This document shows positions 45,607 to 55,260 of a stretch of DNA of 64,000 bases, one piece after another; positions within the stretch are counted from its first letter, which is position 1, and each line of letters opens with the position of its first letter. The translations under genes were made by a program, and so were the position numbers. The stretch lies in the NCBI RefSeq assembly GCF_000757905.1, contig NZ_JRLH01000005.1, one strand, 5' to 3'. Source of the stretch: Arsenophonus nilaparvatae. GTDB lineage: Bacteria; Pseudomonadota; Gammaproteobacteria; Enterobacterales; Enterobacteriaceae. The notes beneath the pieces are model-generated. The model had not been told where the DNA came from. It ran no database searches and was given only the letters and a program-made list of their open reading frames with translations.

Positions 45607-46042
45607 TGTTTCTACTTTTTACTAAGCATGTTTTTATTAATTGGCCAAAAGAAGGTGGAGCAGATTTTTCCTCAGCTTGTTCGCTTAGTTCTGTTTTGGC
45701 CGGCATTTTATGTAGCAAGCTAATGTTTTCTTCGGTAACACCGAGCACCAGCGCTTGTTGATCAACTTCAATAATAGTAATTTTGGTTTTACTACCTAAT
45801 GAATAGTTATCTATTACCTTGATGGCGTTTGTGCCAGTGGGTAGATAACGCTTAGGTAAAAAACGGCGCACTAGCCATAACGTAATCAATAAACAGCCAA
45901 TAATTAGTAATAAGGAACTGCTCATTTCAGTTAACATGCTACTGCCTGAAAGCATTGGACTATTGGGCGTAGCGCCCCCTTTTAATAAAGGGGCCACGCT
46001 ATCAGCCGCGCCAGATATGAAAAAAGACGAATAGGCTGGCAT
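45596..46042 (-). CDS. fliO: Flagellar export assembly protein FliO
   Basis: Bitopic membrane protein that stabilises FliP during gate assembly. 148 aa with one membrane helix (about residues 38-58) and a cytoplasmic domain including NYSLGSKTKITIIEVDQQAL and LVLGVTEENI. The N-terminal part is longer than in E. coli. Confidence 0.88.
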   Translation of the reverse strand: MPAYSSFFISGAADSVAPLLKGGATPNSPMLSGSSMLTEMSSSLLLIIGCLLITLWLVRRFLPKRYLPTGTNAIKVIDNYSLGSKTKITIIEVDQQALVLGVTEENISLLHKMPAKTELSEQAEEKSAPPSFGQLIKTCLVKSRNSDA

Positions 46043-46045
46043 AAT

Positions 46046-46465
46046 TTATCGACTCAACCTACGCATGCGTTCTGATGGAGTAATAATATCAGTAATACGA
46101 ATACCATATTTTTCTGAGACCACTACCACTTCACCTTGTGCGATCAAATAGCCATTGATCAGAATATCTAACGCTTCACCAGCCAAACCATCGAGTGAAA
46201 CAACCGAACCTTGCGTCAGGGTTAATAGTTTTTTGATAGTCATTTTGGTACGTCCTAACTCAACAGTGAGTTTTACCGGGATATCCATAATCATGTTGAT
46301 ATCTGAAAATTGATTTTCAAGATTTTGCATTTCCAAATTATCAAAGATAGCCGGCCCACTATCGCTTGGTTTCGGCGGTTTAGATTGCTGAGCAATGGTT
46401 TCTATCCAGATATCTTCAGCAGAAGTGTTAGCTTGATTTTCAGTAAAATCGTTGGTGTCACTCAT
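46046..46465 (-). CDS. fliN: Flagellar switch protein FliN
   Basis: C-ring protein of 139 aa. The SpoA domain covers the last 80 residues (IPVKLTVELGRTKMTIKKLL, IRITDIITPSERMRRL). It overlaps fliM by eight bases. Confidence 0.95.
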   Translation of the reverse strand: MSDTNDFTENQANTSAEDIWIETIAQQSKPPKPSDSGPAIFDNLEMQNLENQFSDINMIMDIPVKLTVELGRTKMTIKKLLTLTQGSVVSLDGLAGEALDILINGYLIAQGEVVVVSEKYGIRITDIITPSERMRRLSR

Positions 46466-47486
46466 GGTTTTGCTCCTCTTCCTGAGCGTTTAAAACTGGA
46501 TTAATAAGATGTTCGACACGAAGAGCATATTGCCCATTCAATGTTCCATATTTACTGGTTAGCACGGGCACACCATCGACATGGACCATAAGACGTTCAG
46601 GTTTTTCAATAGGGATCACATCCCCTTCTTGCAGTTTGAGGATATTAGACAGCCGCGTTGGATGTTCAACTAAATTAGCAATTAACTCTAATTCAGAATA
46701 TTTAACCTGTTTAACCCAACCGTTCATCCAGACGCCGCCATCTTGTTTCATCTTTTCAACTGGCGGGTTGGTTAATTGTTCATAAAGAGGTTCGATCATA
46801 GAAAAAGGAATGCAAATATTAAATTCACCGATCATATTGTTAATCTCCATTAAAAATGGAGTAGTAATGACGATATCATTAGGTGAAGAGGTAATATTAG
46901 TAAATTTTGCCTGTGATTCAGAACGAATATAGATTGCCTGGATTTTGTGAACAATTTGCCATGCATCACTATAGGCATCGAGTGCTAACTCTACCATTTT
47001 ATCAATAATGCGCTGTTCAGTATGGGTAAATTCCCGCTCATCAATAGCGGTGGTAAATCGGCCATCTCCACCAAACAGATTATCAACCGCAATAGAAACT
47101 AAATTAGTTTCAAAAGTGAAAAGGGCGGTTCCGTTCAGTGGCTTCAGTTGGATCAGGTTAAAGTTACTCATCGCAGGCAGATTGTCGGCAAAATCACAGA
47201 AAGGCTCAATTTTTATTGAACCGACTGTAATATCCGGGCTATACCGCATAAGATTAAATAATTTCATCCGAAATTGGCGGGCAAAATGCTCGTTGATCAT
47301 TTCCAGCGATTGCAGCCGCTCGCGAACAGTACGTCTTTGGGTATTCGGATTGTAAGGTTGGATATCCATTTTAGCTTTAGATGTTTTTTTAGATGTTTTT
47401 TTCGCTTTACTGACAATAGGATTACCAGCTGGAGCATCATTTAACAGGGCATCACCCTCTGTTTGTGAAAGAAAATTCTCGCTCAT
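46458..47486 (-). CDS. fliM: Flagellar switch protein FliM
   Basis: C-ring protein that binds CheY-P. The N-terminal CheY-binding motif is LSQTEGDALLN, a lysine-rich linker follows (near residues 28-40), then the middle domain from RRTVRERLQSLEMINE and the C-terminal SpoA domain. Length is 342 aa. A CheY-binding segment suggests chemotaxis genes exist elsewhere. Confidence 0.94.
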   Translation of the reverse strand: MSENFLSQTEGDALLNDAPAGNPIVSKAKKTSKKTSKAKMDIQPYNPNTQRRTVRERLQSLEMINEHFARQFRMKLFNLMRYSPDITVGSIKIEPFCDFADNLPAMSNFNLIQLKPLNGTALFTFETNLVSIAVDNLFGGDGRFTTAIDEREFTHTEQRIIDKMVELALDAYSDAWQIVHKIQAIYIRSESQAKFTNITSSPNDIVITTPFLMEINNMIGEFNICIPFSMIEPLYEQLTNPPVEKMKQDGGVWMNGWVKQVKYSELELIANLVEHPTRLSNILKLQEGDVIPIEKPERLMVHVDGVPVLTSKYGTLNGQYALRVEHLINPVLNAQEEEQNHE

Positions 47487-47491
47487 GGGAT

Positions 47492-47974
47492 TTATCGTAA
47501 AATAAATGTTGTGAATAATACATCGGTAATAATTTGCTCAGACTCTTCTAATTCAGATTCAAAAGTCGGTCTTAATGCCTGTTTAATTTCAGACATCAGG
47601 TGGATCTTGCCGGCTTCTGTGACTAACTCAGTGGCTTTTTGGCGGGATAACAACAGTAATATTCGACTGCGTACTTCAGGCATAAAATCATGTAGGCGCT
47701 TACGTGTCTCTTCATCGGTAAGGCGTAAAGTAATTTCCACATACAACACGCGATCGCGTTTATCATTATCAATCAGATTAACCGTAAACGCCCCTAGGGA
47801 CATAAATACCGGGATCACCAGGGTTCTTTTTTCTGGTTGATATTCATCCTGTTTTTTTATTTGGTATAGCCACCAACAGTAGCCAGCAATAAAACAACTT
47901 AATATTAAGAGTAACGCGATAATGGTTAGCATGATCCGACTTATGCGTTTTCCTTGACGTTGAGACCTGGACAT
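47492..47974 (-). CDS. fliL: Flagellar basal-body protein FliL
   Basis: Inner-membrane protein associated with the stator. The ATG at 47974 gives 160 aa, close to E. coli FliL (154), with a single membrane helix at about residues 18-38 and the periplasmic domain with VNLIDNDKRDRVLYVEITLR. The frame is open further upstream to 48208, but the extra 78 residues are not FliL-like; AAAAGGAA stands before 47974. Confidence 0.9.
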   Translation of the reverse strand: MSRSQRQGKRISRIMLTIIALLLILSCFIAGYCWWLYQIKKQDEYQPEKRTLVIPVFMSLGAFTVNLIDNDKRDRVLYVEITLRLTDEETRKRLHDFMPEVRSRILLLLSRQKATELVTEAGKIHLMSEIKQALRPTFESELEESEQIITDVLFTTFILR

Positions 47975-48191
47975 AGACAGGTAATTCCTTTTGATTTTAC
48001 TTGGGATAATGAAACTATTATCAATTAACGTGTTATCCCTGTTTCTGCATTTCGATATAATTATCCTGCTCAATGAATATTTTGACGGAGGAATAAAACA
48101 ATAAAAATGGGAGGTTATTTTGCCATTGATAAATGTTGAAAATAGTAGGGGAAATTTTCCCCTATCAAAATAATAAAGATGGCTGATAAAT

Positions 48192-49412
48192 TTAAGCAAA
48201 TATATCAATACCGGTTGTTATGGCGGTCTGCATAATTGGTTGGGATCTGACTAATGCATCATCTTTTGTCTGTTGCTGTCGATCATCAGCGATTGATGAT
48301 GGTGATGTGAACGGTTGACTATTTTCATCACTATGTTGCTTATTATGCTGATCACCAACATGTGTTTGACCCAGTTCTATGCCTTGTTCTGATAATGCAT
48401 GACGTAACTGAGGCAGATTTGTTTCAATAACCTGACGGACTTGTTGGTTAGCCGCAACAATAGAGAGTTGAGCTTTATCATCGAAAACTTTAAGTTGGAT
48501 CTGTAGGTTGCCTAATTCTTCGGGATAAAGCCGTAGCTCCGCTTGTTGTGAACCATGACGACTGAGAAATAAGATCTGCTCACTAAATTTTTGTCCCCAT
48601 TCAGGATGATCAATCGGGGTAGCCAAGGCAATAGAATTGATGGTAGGTGAAATTGAGTGACTTAATGTTGTTGAGTTTGGCATTAAGGATGTTAATGATA
48701 TCGTAGTATTATTGGTTATCGATCCAGTAGCTAGTGCTGGGTTTTCTATTGCCTGAGTCTGGCTTGTGGCAGCGATATTAGCCTGAATTGGTGGTAATAA
48801 TGCTTCAGATGGCGAGACGCCTTGTTTTGCCAGTAATGACTGCAATGGCGCTATATCCTGTTTAGTCAATTGTGACTGAGATTGGGCGGCGTCTGGTTTA
48901 ACAAACGGCGATGATATATTGGACAGAGGAAAGTCAATTGAGGGATTATTTGTGGTTGATAGCAGAGTAAGATGTTTTAAACTAAGGTTTTTATCCCGCT
49001 GCTCAATATCATCAGTTAATGTTTGGCTATTAGTCTGCTCGGGTAATTCTTCTGATAAACCGGCGGGACTATTTTCCTGCTTTAGCTGCGAGGCTATGGT
49101 TGCCAGCGAAATAGGAAGTTGATCAATAAGTTGATTATCAGCTAACAGTATAAATTCTTGCTCAAGGGATAAGTCGGCGCTGTCGTTGATTTGTGCAGTG
49201 ACTTCATCCGCCAAAAAGCCATTGATAGCCGATAATTCATTTTCTTGTTGGGCCAGATCTGAGTTAGCGCTGTCTGGTGAGTTTTTCTCTTTTGCTGGTG
49301 ATGAATAGTTAGCTAGCATGTCAGCAAAATTGGCAGCATGTTCTGTTGGTGATGATAACTGTTGCTTAGATGAGTGCGCGCCAGCGCTAAATGTTACCGA
49401 TGTATCTATCAT
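48192..49412 (-). CDS. fliK: Flagellar hook-length control protein FliK
   Basis: Secreted ruler protein, 406 aa. The long, poorly conserved N-terminal part includes an imperfect internal duplication (LTKQDIAPLQSLLAKQGVSP). The C-terminal specificity domain is clear: LRLYPEELGNLQIQLKVFDD and QLRHALSEQGIELGQTHV. It overlaps fliJ by one base at its start. Confidence 0.92.
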   Translation of the reverse strand: MIDTSVTFSAGAHSSKQQLSSPTEHAANFADMLANYSSPAKEKNSPDSANSDLAQQENELSAINGFLADEVTAQINDSADLSLEQEFILLADNQLIDQLPISLATIASQLKQENSPAGLSEELPEQTNSQTLTDDIEQRDKNLSLKHLTLLSTTNNPSIDFPLSNISSPFVKPDAAQSQSQLTKQDIAPLQSLLAKQGVSPSEALLPPIQANIAATSQTQAIENPALATGSITNNTTISLTSLMPNSTTLSHSISPTINSIALATPIDHPEWGQKFSEQILFLSRHGSQQAELRLYPEELGNLQIQLKVFDDKAQLSIVAANQQVRQVIETNLPQLRHALSEQGIELGQTHVGDQHNKQHSDENSQPFTSPSSIADDRQQQTKDDALVRSQPIMQTAITTGIDIFA

Positions 49413-49852
49413 TATGATGTCCTTAAAACGGCACGTTGTGCTATTTCATCCATTTGTTTTTGTTCAATAAAATCAGCCTGTTTTTTCTGTAAACGTTCAC
49501 TACGTTGTTGTAGCTTATTGAAGGTGTTAGTTTTTTGCTGTTTTCCCTGCCAATTTTTTTTGGCGATCGTTTCACGCTGCTGCCAGCTAACTACCTGTTG
49601 TTGATGTTGCGTGATCGCTTGTTCAAGCGTCAGTAAAAACTGCTGATAATTTTGTAATATTGCGGAAGAAGTTCCATGGTGAAGAATGGTATTAAGCTGT
49701 TGGCGATATTCATCTTGATACTGTAGCAATTGTATTAGCTGTTGTTGCATTTGTTGACGTTGCCGCTGAATATGCGATAACTGTAGCGCCGCCTGGTGGC
49801 TGTCGTTACGGCTTAAATTATGTAATAGTGCGAAGGAGTTTGTTTGCTTCAT
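49412..49852 (-). CDS. fliJ: Flagellar export chaperone FliJ
   Basis: Coiled-coil protein (146 aa) rich in Gln and Leu that fits into the FliI hexamer and links it to FlhA. It lies between fliI and fliK, overlapping both by a few bases, as in Salmonella. Confidence 0.9.
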   Translation of the reverse strand: MKQTNSFALLHNLSRNDSHQAALQLSHIQRQRQQMQQQLIQLLQYQDEYRQQLNTILHHGTSSAILQNYQQFLLTLEQAITQHQQQVVSWQQRETIAKKNWQGKQQKTNTFNKLQQRSERLQKKQADFIEQKQMDEIAQRAVLRTS

Positions 49853-51246
49853 GGTTCCTCACTAGGATTTTCAAAACTAGTCGCAGGAAATAACTGACAA
49901 AGCTGTTGGTGGGAAGTCTCCTTTGAACAGTATTCATCGCAATCCTGGCGTAAAAATTGCTGCAAATGGGGATAAAGCTGAATGGCTTGATCCAGGATTG
50001 GATCACTACCCGCGGCATAAGCGCCAACATTAATCAGATCTTGATTACGTTGATAACGGGATAATAGCTGTTTGAACTGTTGCGCCTGGTAAAAATGGCT
50101 TTTAGTAACAAGATTATTCATCGCTCGACTAATTGAGGCTTCAATATCAATAGCTGGATAATGCCCCGCTTCTGCCAGGCTACGTGACAGTACTATATGC
50201 CCATCAAGAATAGCCCGCGCTGAATCAGCGATCGGATCTTGTTGATCATCACCTTCGGTTAGCACGGTATAGAAAGCGGTAATGCTGCCGCTACCTTCAG
50301 TACCATTACCGGCCCGCTCTATTAGCGAAGGTAATTTGGCAAATACTGAAGGCGGGTAACCTTTAGTTGCAAGAGGTTCACCGATCGCTAGTGCAATTTC
50401 ACGTTGTGCCATAGCATAACGGGTGAGCGAATCCATAATCAGTAATACCTGCAAACCACGATCACGAAAGTCTTCCGCGATCCGGGTGGCGTAAGTGGCG
50501 CCCTGTAAGCGTAGTAGGGGAGAGACATCCGCCGGCGTAGCGATAACCACTGAGCGTTGTAAACCTTCAGAACCAAGAATATTTTCGATAAAGTCTTTTA
50601 CTTCCCGGCCCCGTTCACCAATCAGGCCAACAACGATCACGTCAGCCTGGGTATAACGCGCCATCATGCCTAATAAAATACTTTTTCCTACCCCTGAACC
50701 AGCAAATAGTCCCATTCGTTGGCCGCGACCAACCGTCAACAAACTGTTAATCGCTCTTACTCCCACATCAAGCGGGTGATTAATCGGTTCGCGTTGTAGT
50801 GGATTAATAGGAGGGGTAACCAGAGAAGAGAAAGTATCTATGGTAGGCAAGGGCTTACCATCTAATGGCTGACCAAAACCATCTAGCACACGACCTAGTA
50901 GAGCAGGGCCAAGGGGAAATTGTTGACCACTATTTTGCTGCTTATCTGACGCCGATAGCTGATAAACCTGAGCGCCAGGCACAATCCCTTCTAGATCCTG
51001 GTAAGGCATCAACAGCATTTTGTCGCCATTAAAACCTACCACTTCACAGCTAATTTCGTCACTAGCTTGTCGTTGTTGCCGTTTTATTAAACAATTGGCG
51101 CCTAACGGCATTTGCAGACCGGTTGCTTCTAATACTAAACCCGTTACGCGGGTTAATTTGCCATAGTGACGCACTGATTGTAGTTGGCTGATCTGCTTTT
51201 CAAAGCTATCTATTCGGCTTAAGCAGCGGGCAAGTTTTGCCGTCAT
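49849..51246 (-). CDS. fliI: Flagellum-specific ATPase FliI
   Basis: Export ATPase related to F1-beta. The start is the ATG at 51246, which overlaps the fliH stop as ATGA and aligns with E. coli FliI (TAKLARCLSRIDSFEKQ); the frame extends to 51276 but not with conserved sequence. Walker A is FAGSGVGKSILLG near residues 181-193. VVGLIGERGREVKDFIE and LLIMDSLTRYAMAQREIALA follow. Confidence 0.95.
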   Translation of the reverse strand: MTAKLARCLSRIDSFEKQISQLQSVRHYGKLTRVTGLVLEATGLQMPLGANCLIKRQQRQASDEISCEVVGFNGDKMLLMPYQDLEGIVPGAQVYQLSASDKQQNSGQQFPLGPALLGRVLDGFGQPLDGKPLPTIDTFSSLVTPPINPLQREPINHPLDVGVRAINSLLTVGRGQRMGLFAGSGVGKSILLGMMARYTQADVIVVGLIGERGREVKDFIENILGSEGLQRSVVIATPADVSPLLRLQGATYATRIAEDFRDRGLQVLLIMDSLTRYAMAQREIALAIGEPLATKGYPPSVFAKLPSLIERAGNGTEGSGSITAFYTVLTEGDDQQDPIADSARAILDGHIVLSRSLAEAGHYPAIDIEASISRAMNNLVTKSHFYQAQQFKQLLSRYQRNQDLINVGAYAAGSDPILDQAIQLYPHLQQFLRQDCDEYCSKETSHQQLCQLFPATSFENPSEEP

Positions 51247-51983
51247 GCGCATTTCTCCGGCATAATTAACTGACAAAGCTCAAGCCAGCGGGTTTCTATG
51301 CTGGCATCTAGCTCACTGTTTTCCGTGCTAATTTTACAACCATATCGATGTAATTCTGGCGTTGGCATCAAACGCCAGCCATTGGTGGTTAGGCTATCAC
51401 CTAGTTGTGATTCAATCAGTGCCAGATCAGCAGGGTTAACGTGCAGTTGACGAGTGCCTGACAATAGCGGATCTTGTTGCAGAAAATGACTAATTTGGTT
51501 CAATAACGCGCTACCGTCACAAACCGCCGGCTGTCCTAATAGTTGACCGGCAGCCTGCAGGGCAATCTGCATTAAGCGTGACGCAATGATACTGTCTAAG
51601 CCTTCTAAACAATGGCGAAACTCAATTAGTAGTGCTTGCCATTGTTGGGTGATAGCGGCCATCTCTTTTTTGACCTCATTAGTCGCTGCCTGGTGACCTT
51701 CAGTCAAACCTTGTTGATAGCCAATCTGATAACCTTCTTGCTGGCCTTTCACCAAGCCGGCTTGATGCCCTGCTGATAGCCCTTCCTGATAGCCGATTTC
51801 TTTAGCTTGCGCTTTTAATTCATCCAATTGGTTGATTTTATTCAAAACATCTTTTTCATTATCTTCAACGGATGAATTTTCATCTTCTTCATGCAGGCGA
51901 TTAATCGCAGGATTTAAATCTGCCCAAATGGTAATTTCATCGGGCAGCCAGGGCTGCCATCGCGATTGAGATTTTTTAGACAT
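51243..51983 (-). CDS. fliH: Flagellar assembly protein FliH
   Basis: Stator that regulates FliI. I chose the ATG at 51983 (246 aa), which begins SKKSQSRWQPWLPDEI; two earlier in-frame starts lie inside fliG. A run of GxxxG-like repeats (YQEGLSAGHQAGLVKGQQEG) typical of FliH spans about residues 65-105. It shares eight bases with fliG. Confidence 0.92.
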   Translation of the reverse strand: MSKKSQSRWQPWLPDEITIWADLNPAINRLHEEDENSSVEDNEKDVLNKINQLDELKAQAKEIGYQEGLSAGHQAGLVKGQQEGYQIGYQQGLTEGHQAATNEVKKEMAAITQQWQALLIEFRHCLEGLDSIIASRLMQIALQAAGQLLGQPAVCDGSALLNQISHFLQQDPLLSGTRQLHVNPADLALIESQLGDSLTTNGWRLMPTPELHRYGCKISTENSELDASIETRWLELCQLIMPEKCA

Positions 51984-52968
51984 AACGATCATCACCACCA
52001 TTCAACGCAATCTCACCATTTTCAGACAAGCGGCGAACAATAGACAGGATTGCTTTTTGTTCTGTTTCCACTTGAGATAGGCGAACAGGGAGCTGTGAAT
52101 CGAGATCATCACGCATGATTTCAGCTGCACGTTGTGACATGTTATTGAGGAAATGATCGCGTAAAGTCTGTGAACAACTTTTTAATGCAATAACCAGAGA
52201 ATCGTTTTCCACCTCTTGTAGCAGGCGTTGCATCGAACGATCGTCCATTTCGATAAGATCCTCAAACAAGAACATTTCAGCGATGATTTTTTGCGCCAAT
52301 TCATCGTCATATTCTTTAACGGCGCTAATAACCATTTTTTCTTGCTGGCTTTTCATCAAATTGATGATTTCGGCTGCAGTACGGATACCACCCATTTTAC
52401 TTCGCTTAATATTTTGCTCATCGAGTAAACTATTAAGCACTTCAGTTAACTCAGCTAAAGCGGAAGGTTGTATGCCACCAAAGGTTGCGATCCTCAATAC
52501 CACATCATGACGTAATTCTTCATCCAGCAGCGCTAAAATTTCAGCAGCTTGGGTGCGCTTTAAATGAACTAAAGTAGCGGCAATAATTTGCGGATGTTCA
52601 TCCCGGATCATCTCTGCTGCTACTTCGGGTGCCATAAAGTTCAGTTTATCGATACCAGTGACGGTTTCCTTGGTCTCAAAAATATCTTCTAATAAACTAT
52701 TAGCATGTTCTTCACCCAGTGCTTTGATTAATACTGAATTCAGGTAATCTTTGGTATTAACATTAATTGCCGCATATTGGGTGGCATTTTCTTCGAATTC
52801 AGACAATATATCTGTCAATTGATGGTTAGAAATTTGGCCTAAATTTGATATGGCGACACTTAATTTTTGTACTTCACCGCTATTCAAATGTTTAAAAATT
52901 TCAGCAGCCAGCTTTTCACCTACAGACATTAACATAACTGCACTTTTTTCAATTCCATTAAAACTCAT
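51976..52968 (-). CDS. fliG: Flagellar motor switch protein FliG
   Basis: Rotor protein that transmits torque, 330 aa. Three armadillo-like domains are present, with the charged C-terminal helix (RGAAEIMRDDLDSQ-like, here QRAAEIMRDDLDSQLPVR) that contacts the stator. It overlaps fliF as ATGA. Confidence 0.95.
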   Translation of the reverse strand: MSFNGIEKSAVMLMSVGEKLAAEIFKHLNSGEVQKLSVAISNLGQISNHQLTDILSEFEENATQYAAINVNTKDYLNSVLIKALGEEHANSLLEDIFETKETVTGIDKLNFMAPEVAAEMIRDEHPQIIAATLVHLKRTQAAEILALLDEELRHDVVLRIATFGGIQPSALAELTEVLNSLLDEQNIKRSKMGGIRTAAEIINLMKSQQEKMVISAVKEYDDELAQKIIAEMFLFEDLIEMDDRSMQRLLQEVENDSLVIALKSCSQTLRDHFLNNMSQRAAEIMRDDLDSQLPVRLSQVETEQKAILSIVRRLSENGEIALNGGDDRYV

Positions 52969-54629
52969 AGTTCTTCACTCATCCAATTACGAACAACCAT
53001 CGCCATTACGCGGGGATTTTTTTGCACCATTTCACGTAACCGTTTGGTCTGCATTTCTGCGTTGATACGCTGACGCTTCTGCTCCTGGCGCATGGCTTCG
53101 TCATGTTCAATTTTTTGTTGAGCGGCGCGTTTTGCCTCTCTTATTATGGCAAGATCAGCGGCCGTTTTAGCGCTCTCCGCCGCTTCACGTTTTTTGCGTA
53201 ATTGAGGTTGGATTATCAGACGCCAAAATAGCCACGCCAAAAACGATAACAACAGATAACGGCCAATTTCTAATAGATTGGCGATAACAATAGGTTGCTG
53301 CCAAAATTCAAGCGGTTTTAGTTCTGCATCCTGCGGTTCAAATGGTGCATTTACCACATACAGGCTATCACCACGCTGTTCAGAAAACCCCATCGCTTCC
53401 TGGGCTAATGTTTTTATTTGGGCCAATTTTTCATTTGTCAGAGGTAAACTATCATCATTTTCTTTTCTGTCGCTATCAGCATAATTAACGATGATTGCCA
53501 CCGACAGTCGCTGTAGCGAGCCTATTTGATGTTGGGTATGACGAATGCGCCGATCGATTTCATAATTGGTCGTTTCATCAACCCGACTATTATGATTATT
53601 ATTCAGCGGGCGAGGGTTATTCTTATCATTAGCTCTGTCAATCGGTGCTTTTGGCTCAGGTATTGGCTGGTTAGACAGCGCACCAGGTACACCACCAATC
53701 AGTGATTGGCCATTTTGTTCACTGCGACTGCTCTGTTTTGAACGCACGGCTGATTCATTAGGCGGTTGATTAGGTTTATACTCTTCTGCGGTCTCTTCGG
53801 TACGGGCAAAATTAACTTGAGCAGTAACCTGCGCCTGTACGTTACCCCGGCCAACCAGTGGCGTAATAATTGATTCAATACGCTGCTTATAACGATTTTC
53901 GATCGATTGAACATAGTTGAGTTGTGTCAGATTAAGATCACGGCTAATACCCTCGGGTTGAGTTAATAGATTACCTGATTGATCAACGATGGTGACATTG
54001 TTGCCAGATAAGCCACTGACACTACTGGAAATCATATGCACAATAGCGGCAACCTGACCATCATCCAGTTTACGGCTGTTTTGTAAGTTGAGGGTGACTG
54101 ACGCGGTGGGATCTTTTTGCTCACGAACAAATAGTGACGGTTTTGGGATAGCTAAATGTACCCGGGCGCGTTGTACAATACCGAGTGATTCAATAGTTCG
54201 GGCTAATTCGCCCTCCAAAGCTCGTTGATAGTTGATTTGTTCATTAAATTGACTCAAACCAAATTTTTCTTGATCCAGTAGTTCAAAACCGACATTACCG
54301 CCTTTGGGCAACCCTTGCTGTGCTAACTTTAGTCTCACCTCATGCACTTTATCAGCCGGCACCTTAACCATACTACCATCGTCAGACAGCTGATAAGGAA
54401 TATTCATTTGGCTTAGTTGAGTAACAATTTCTCCTCCATCTTTATCGCTAAGATTGGTATAAACCGGTCGATAGTCGGTTCCCTGTAACCAAAACATAGC
54501 AGCGATGAAAAAAGTAATAGCCAAAGCACCGGCAACGATCAGCGGCACTTTAGGATCAGATTTTATTTTTTCGAAAATGGTACTTAATCCCTTGAGCGGA
54601 TTTGCTCCATTCGTATTTATGGCATTCAT
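52965..54629 (-). CDS. fliF: Flagellar MS-ring protein FliF
   Basis: Base of the flagellum (554 aa). Two membrane helices lie at about residues 34-50 and 440-460, and RBM domains include DKDGGEIVTQLSQMNIPYQL and ARVHLAIPKPSLFVREQK. The C-terminal FliG-binding tail ends AMVVRNWMSEEL. The ATG at 54629 has AAGGA six bases before it; a TTG at 54635 is in frame. First gene of the fliFGHIJK operon. Confidence 0.95.
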   Translation of the reverse strand: MNAINTNGANPLKGLSTIFEKIKSDPKVPLIVAGALAITFFIAAMFWLQGTDYRPVYTNLSDKDGGEIVTQLSQMNIPYQLSDDGSMVKVPADKVHEVRLKLAQQGLPKGGNVGFELLDQEKFGLSQFNEQINYQRALEGELARTIESLGIVQRARVHLAIPKPSLFVREQKDPTASVTLNLQNSRKLDDGQVAAIVHMISSSVSGLSGNNVTIVDQSGNLLTQPEGISRDLNLTQLNYVQSIENRYKQRIESIITPLVGRGNVQAQVTAQVNFARTEETAEEYKPNQPPNESAVRSKQSSRSEQNGQSLIGGVPGALSNQPIPEPKAPIDRANDKNNPRPLNNNHNSRVDETTNYEIDRRIRHTQHQIGSLQRLSVAIIVNYADSDRKENDDSLPLTNEKLAQIKTLAQEAMGFSEQRGDSLYVVNAPFEPQDAELKPLEFWQQPIVIANLLEIGRYLLLSFLAWLFWRLIIQPQLRKKREAAESAKTAADLAIIREAKRAAQQKIEHDEAMRQEQKRQRINAEMQTKRLREMVQKNPRVMAMVVRNWMSEEL

Positions 54630-54903
54630 AAACAATCCTTGCCTTCTTGTTCTTGATCAAGATTTATAACGTGGCGTAACAAAGTGGCTTCCCCATACTG
54701 ATAAAGTATTTCCAGTTTCATCCTGCTATTATCGTTTTTTGCCCTCGGTTTAATGGCCGAAATAGACTTTTAGTTCGACGCTAATTGTTGGTTTTGATTT
54801 ATTTAGCTTGTGATAGGGTTGTTTTCCGATTAGTGCCAAAAGATAAATCAATACGATGGCACGACTTAGAGAAAATTATTGGAAAAAATAGGTTGAGGTT
54901 TTT

Positions 54904-55215
54904 ATGTCAATTCCCGCTATTCAGTCTGTTATTGCGCAAATGACAACAGAAATGGTTAGCATCAATAATAGCCAACTGGCAGCGGCACCACAAACTGGTT
55001 TTGCCAGCCATTTATTAAATGCGGTAGCTAAAATTAATCAGACACGGGTCAACGCCAGCCAGAAAGCCCAGGCATTAACGTTGGAAACTCCCGGGGTTGA
55101 GCTCAATGATGTGATGGTCGATCTGCAAAAGGCCAGTTTATCCCTGCAGTTTGGTATTCAGGTGAGAAATAAGTTAGTCGGTGCCTATCAGGAAATCATG
55201 AATATGCCGGTTTAA
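54904..55215 (+). CDS. fliE: Flagellar hook-basal body protein FliE
   Basis: Junction protein between MS ring and rod, 103 aa, divergent from fliF. The C-terminal LNDVMVDLQKASLSLQFGIQ and VRNKLVGAYQEIMNMPV are the FliE signature. Confidence 0.95.
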   Translation: MSIPAIQSVIAQMTTEMVSINNSQLAAAPQTGFASHLLNAVAKINQTRVNASQKAQALTLETPGVELNDVMVDLQKASLSLQFGIQVRNKLVGAYQEIMNMPV

Positions 55216-55234
55216 AGGGCATTTATTAATACTA

Positions 55235-55260
55235 AGCCACCAATCAGTGGCTATTTTTTA
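55235..55260 (+). terminator. Terminator of fliE
   Basis: AGCCAC-CAATCA-GTGGCT followed by ATTTTTTA, 20 bases after the fliE stop. Confidence 0.8.

Noticed and set aside
47975..48208. N-terminal extension of FliL
   Set aside because: The extra 78 residues are not FliL-like and the conserved length begins at the ATG at 47974 with a ribosome site.
48800..48860. Possible repeat within fliK
   Set aside because: A short imperfect internal duplication in the variable part of FliK is normal for this protein and not a mobile or regulatory element.
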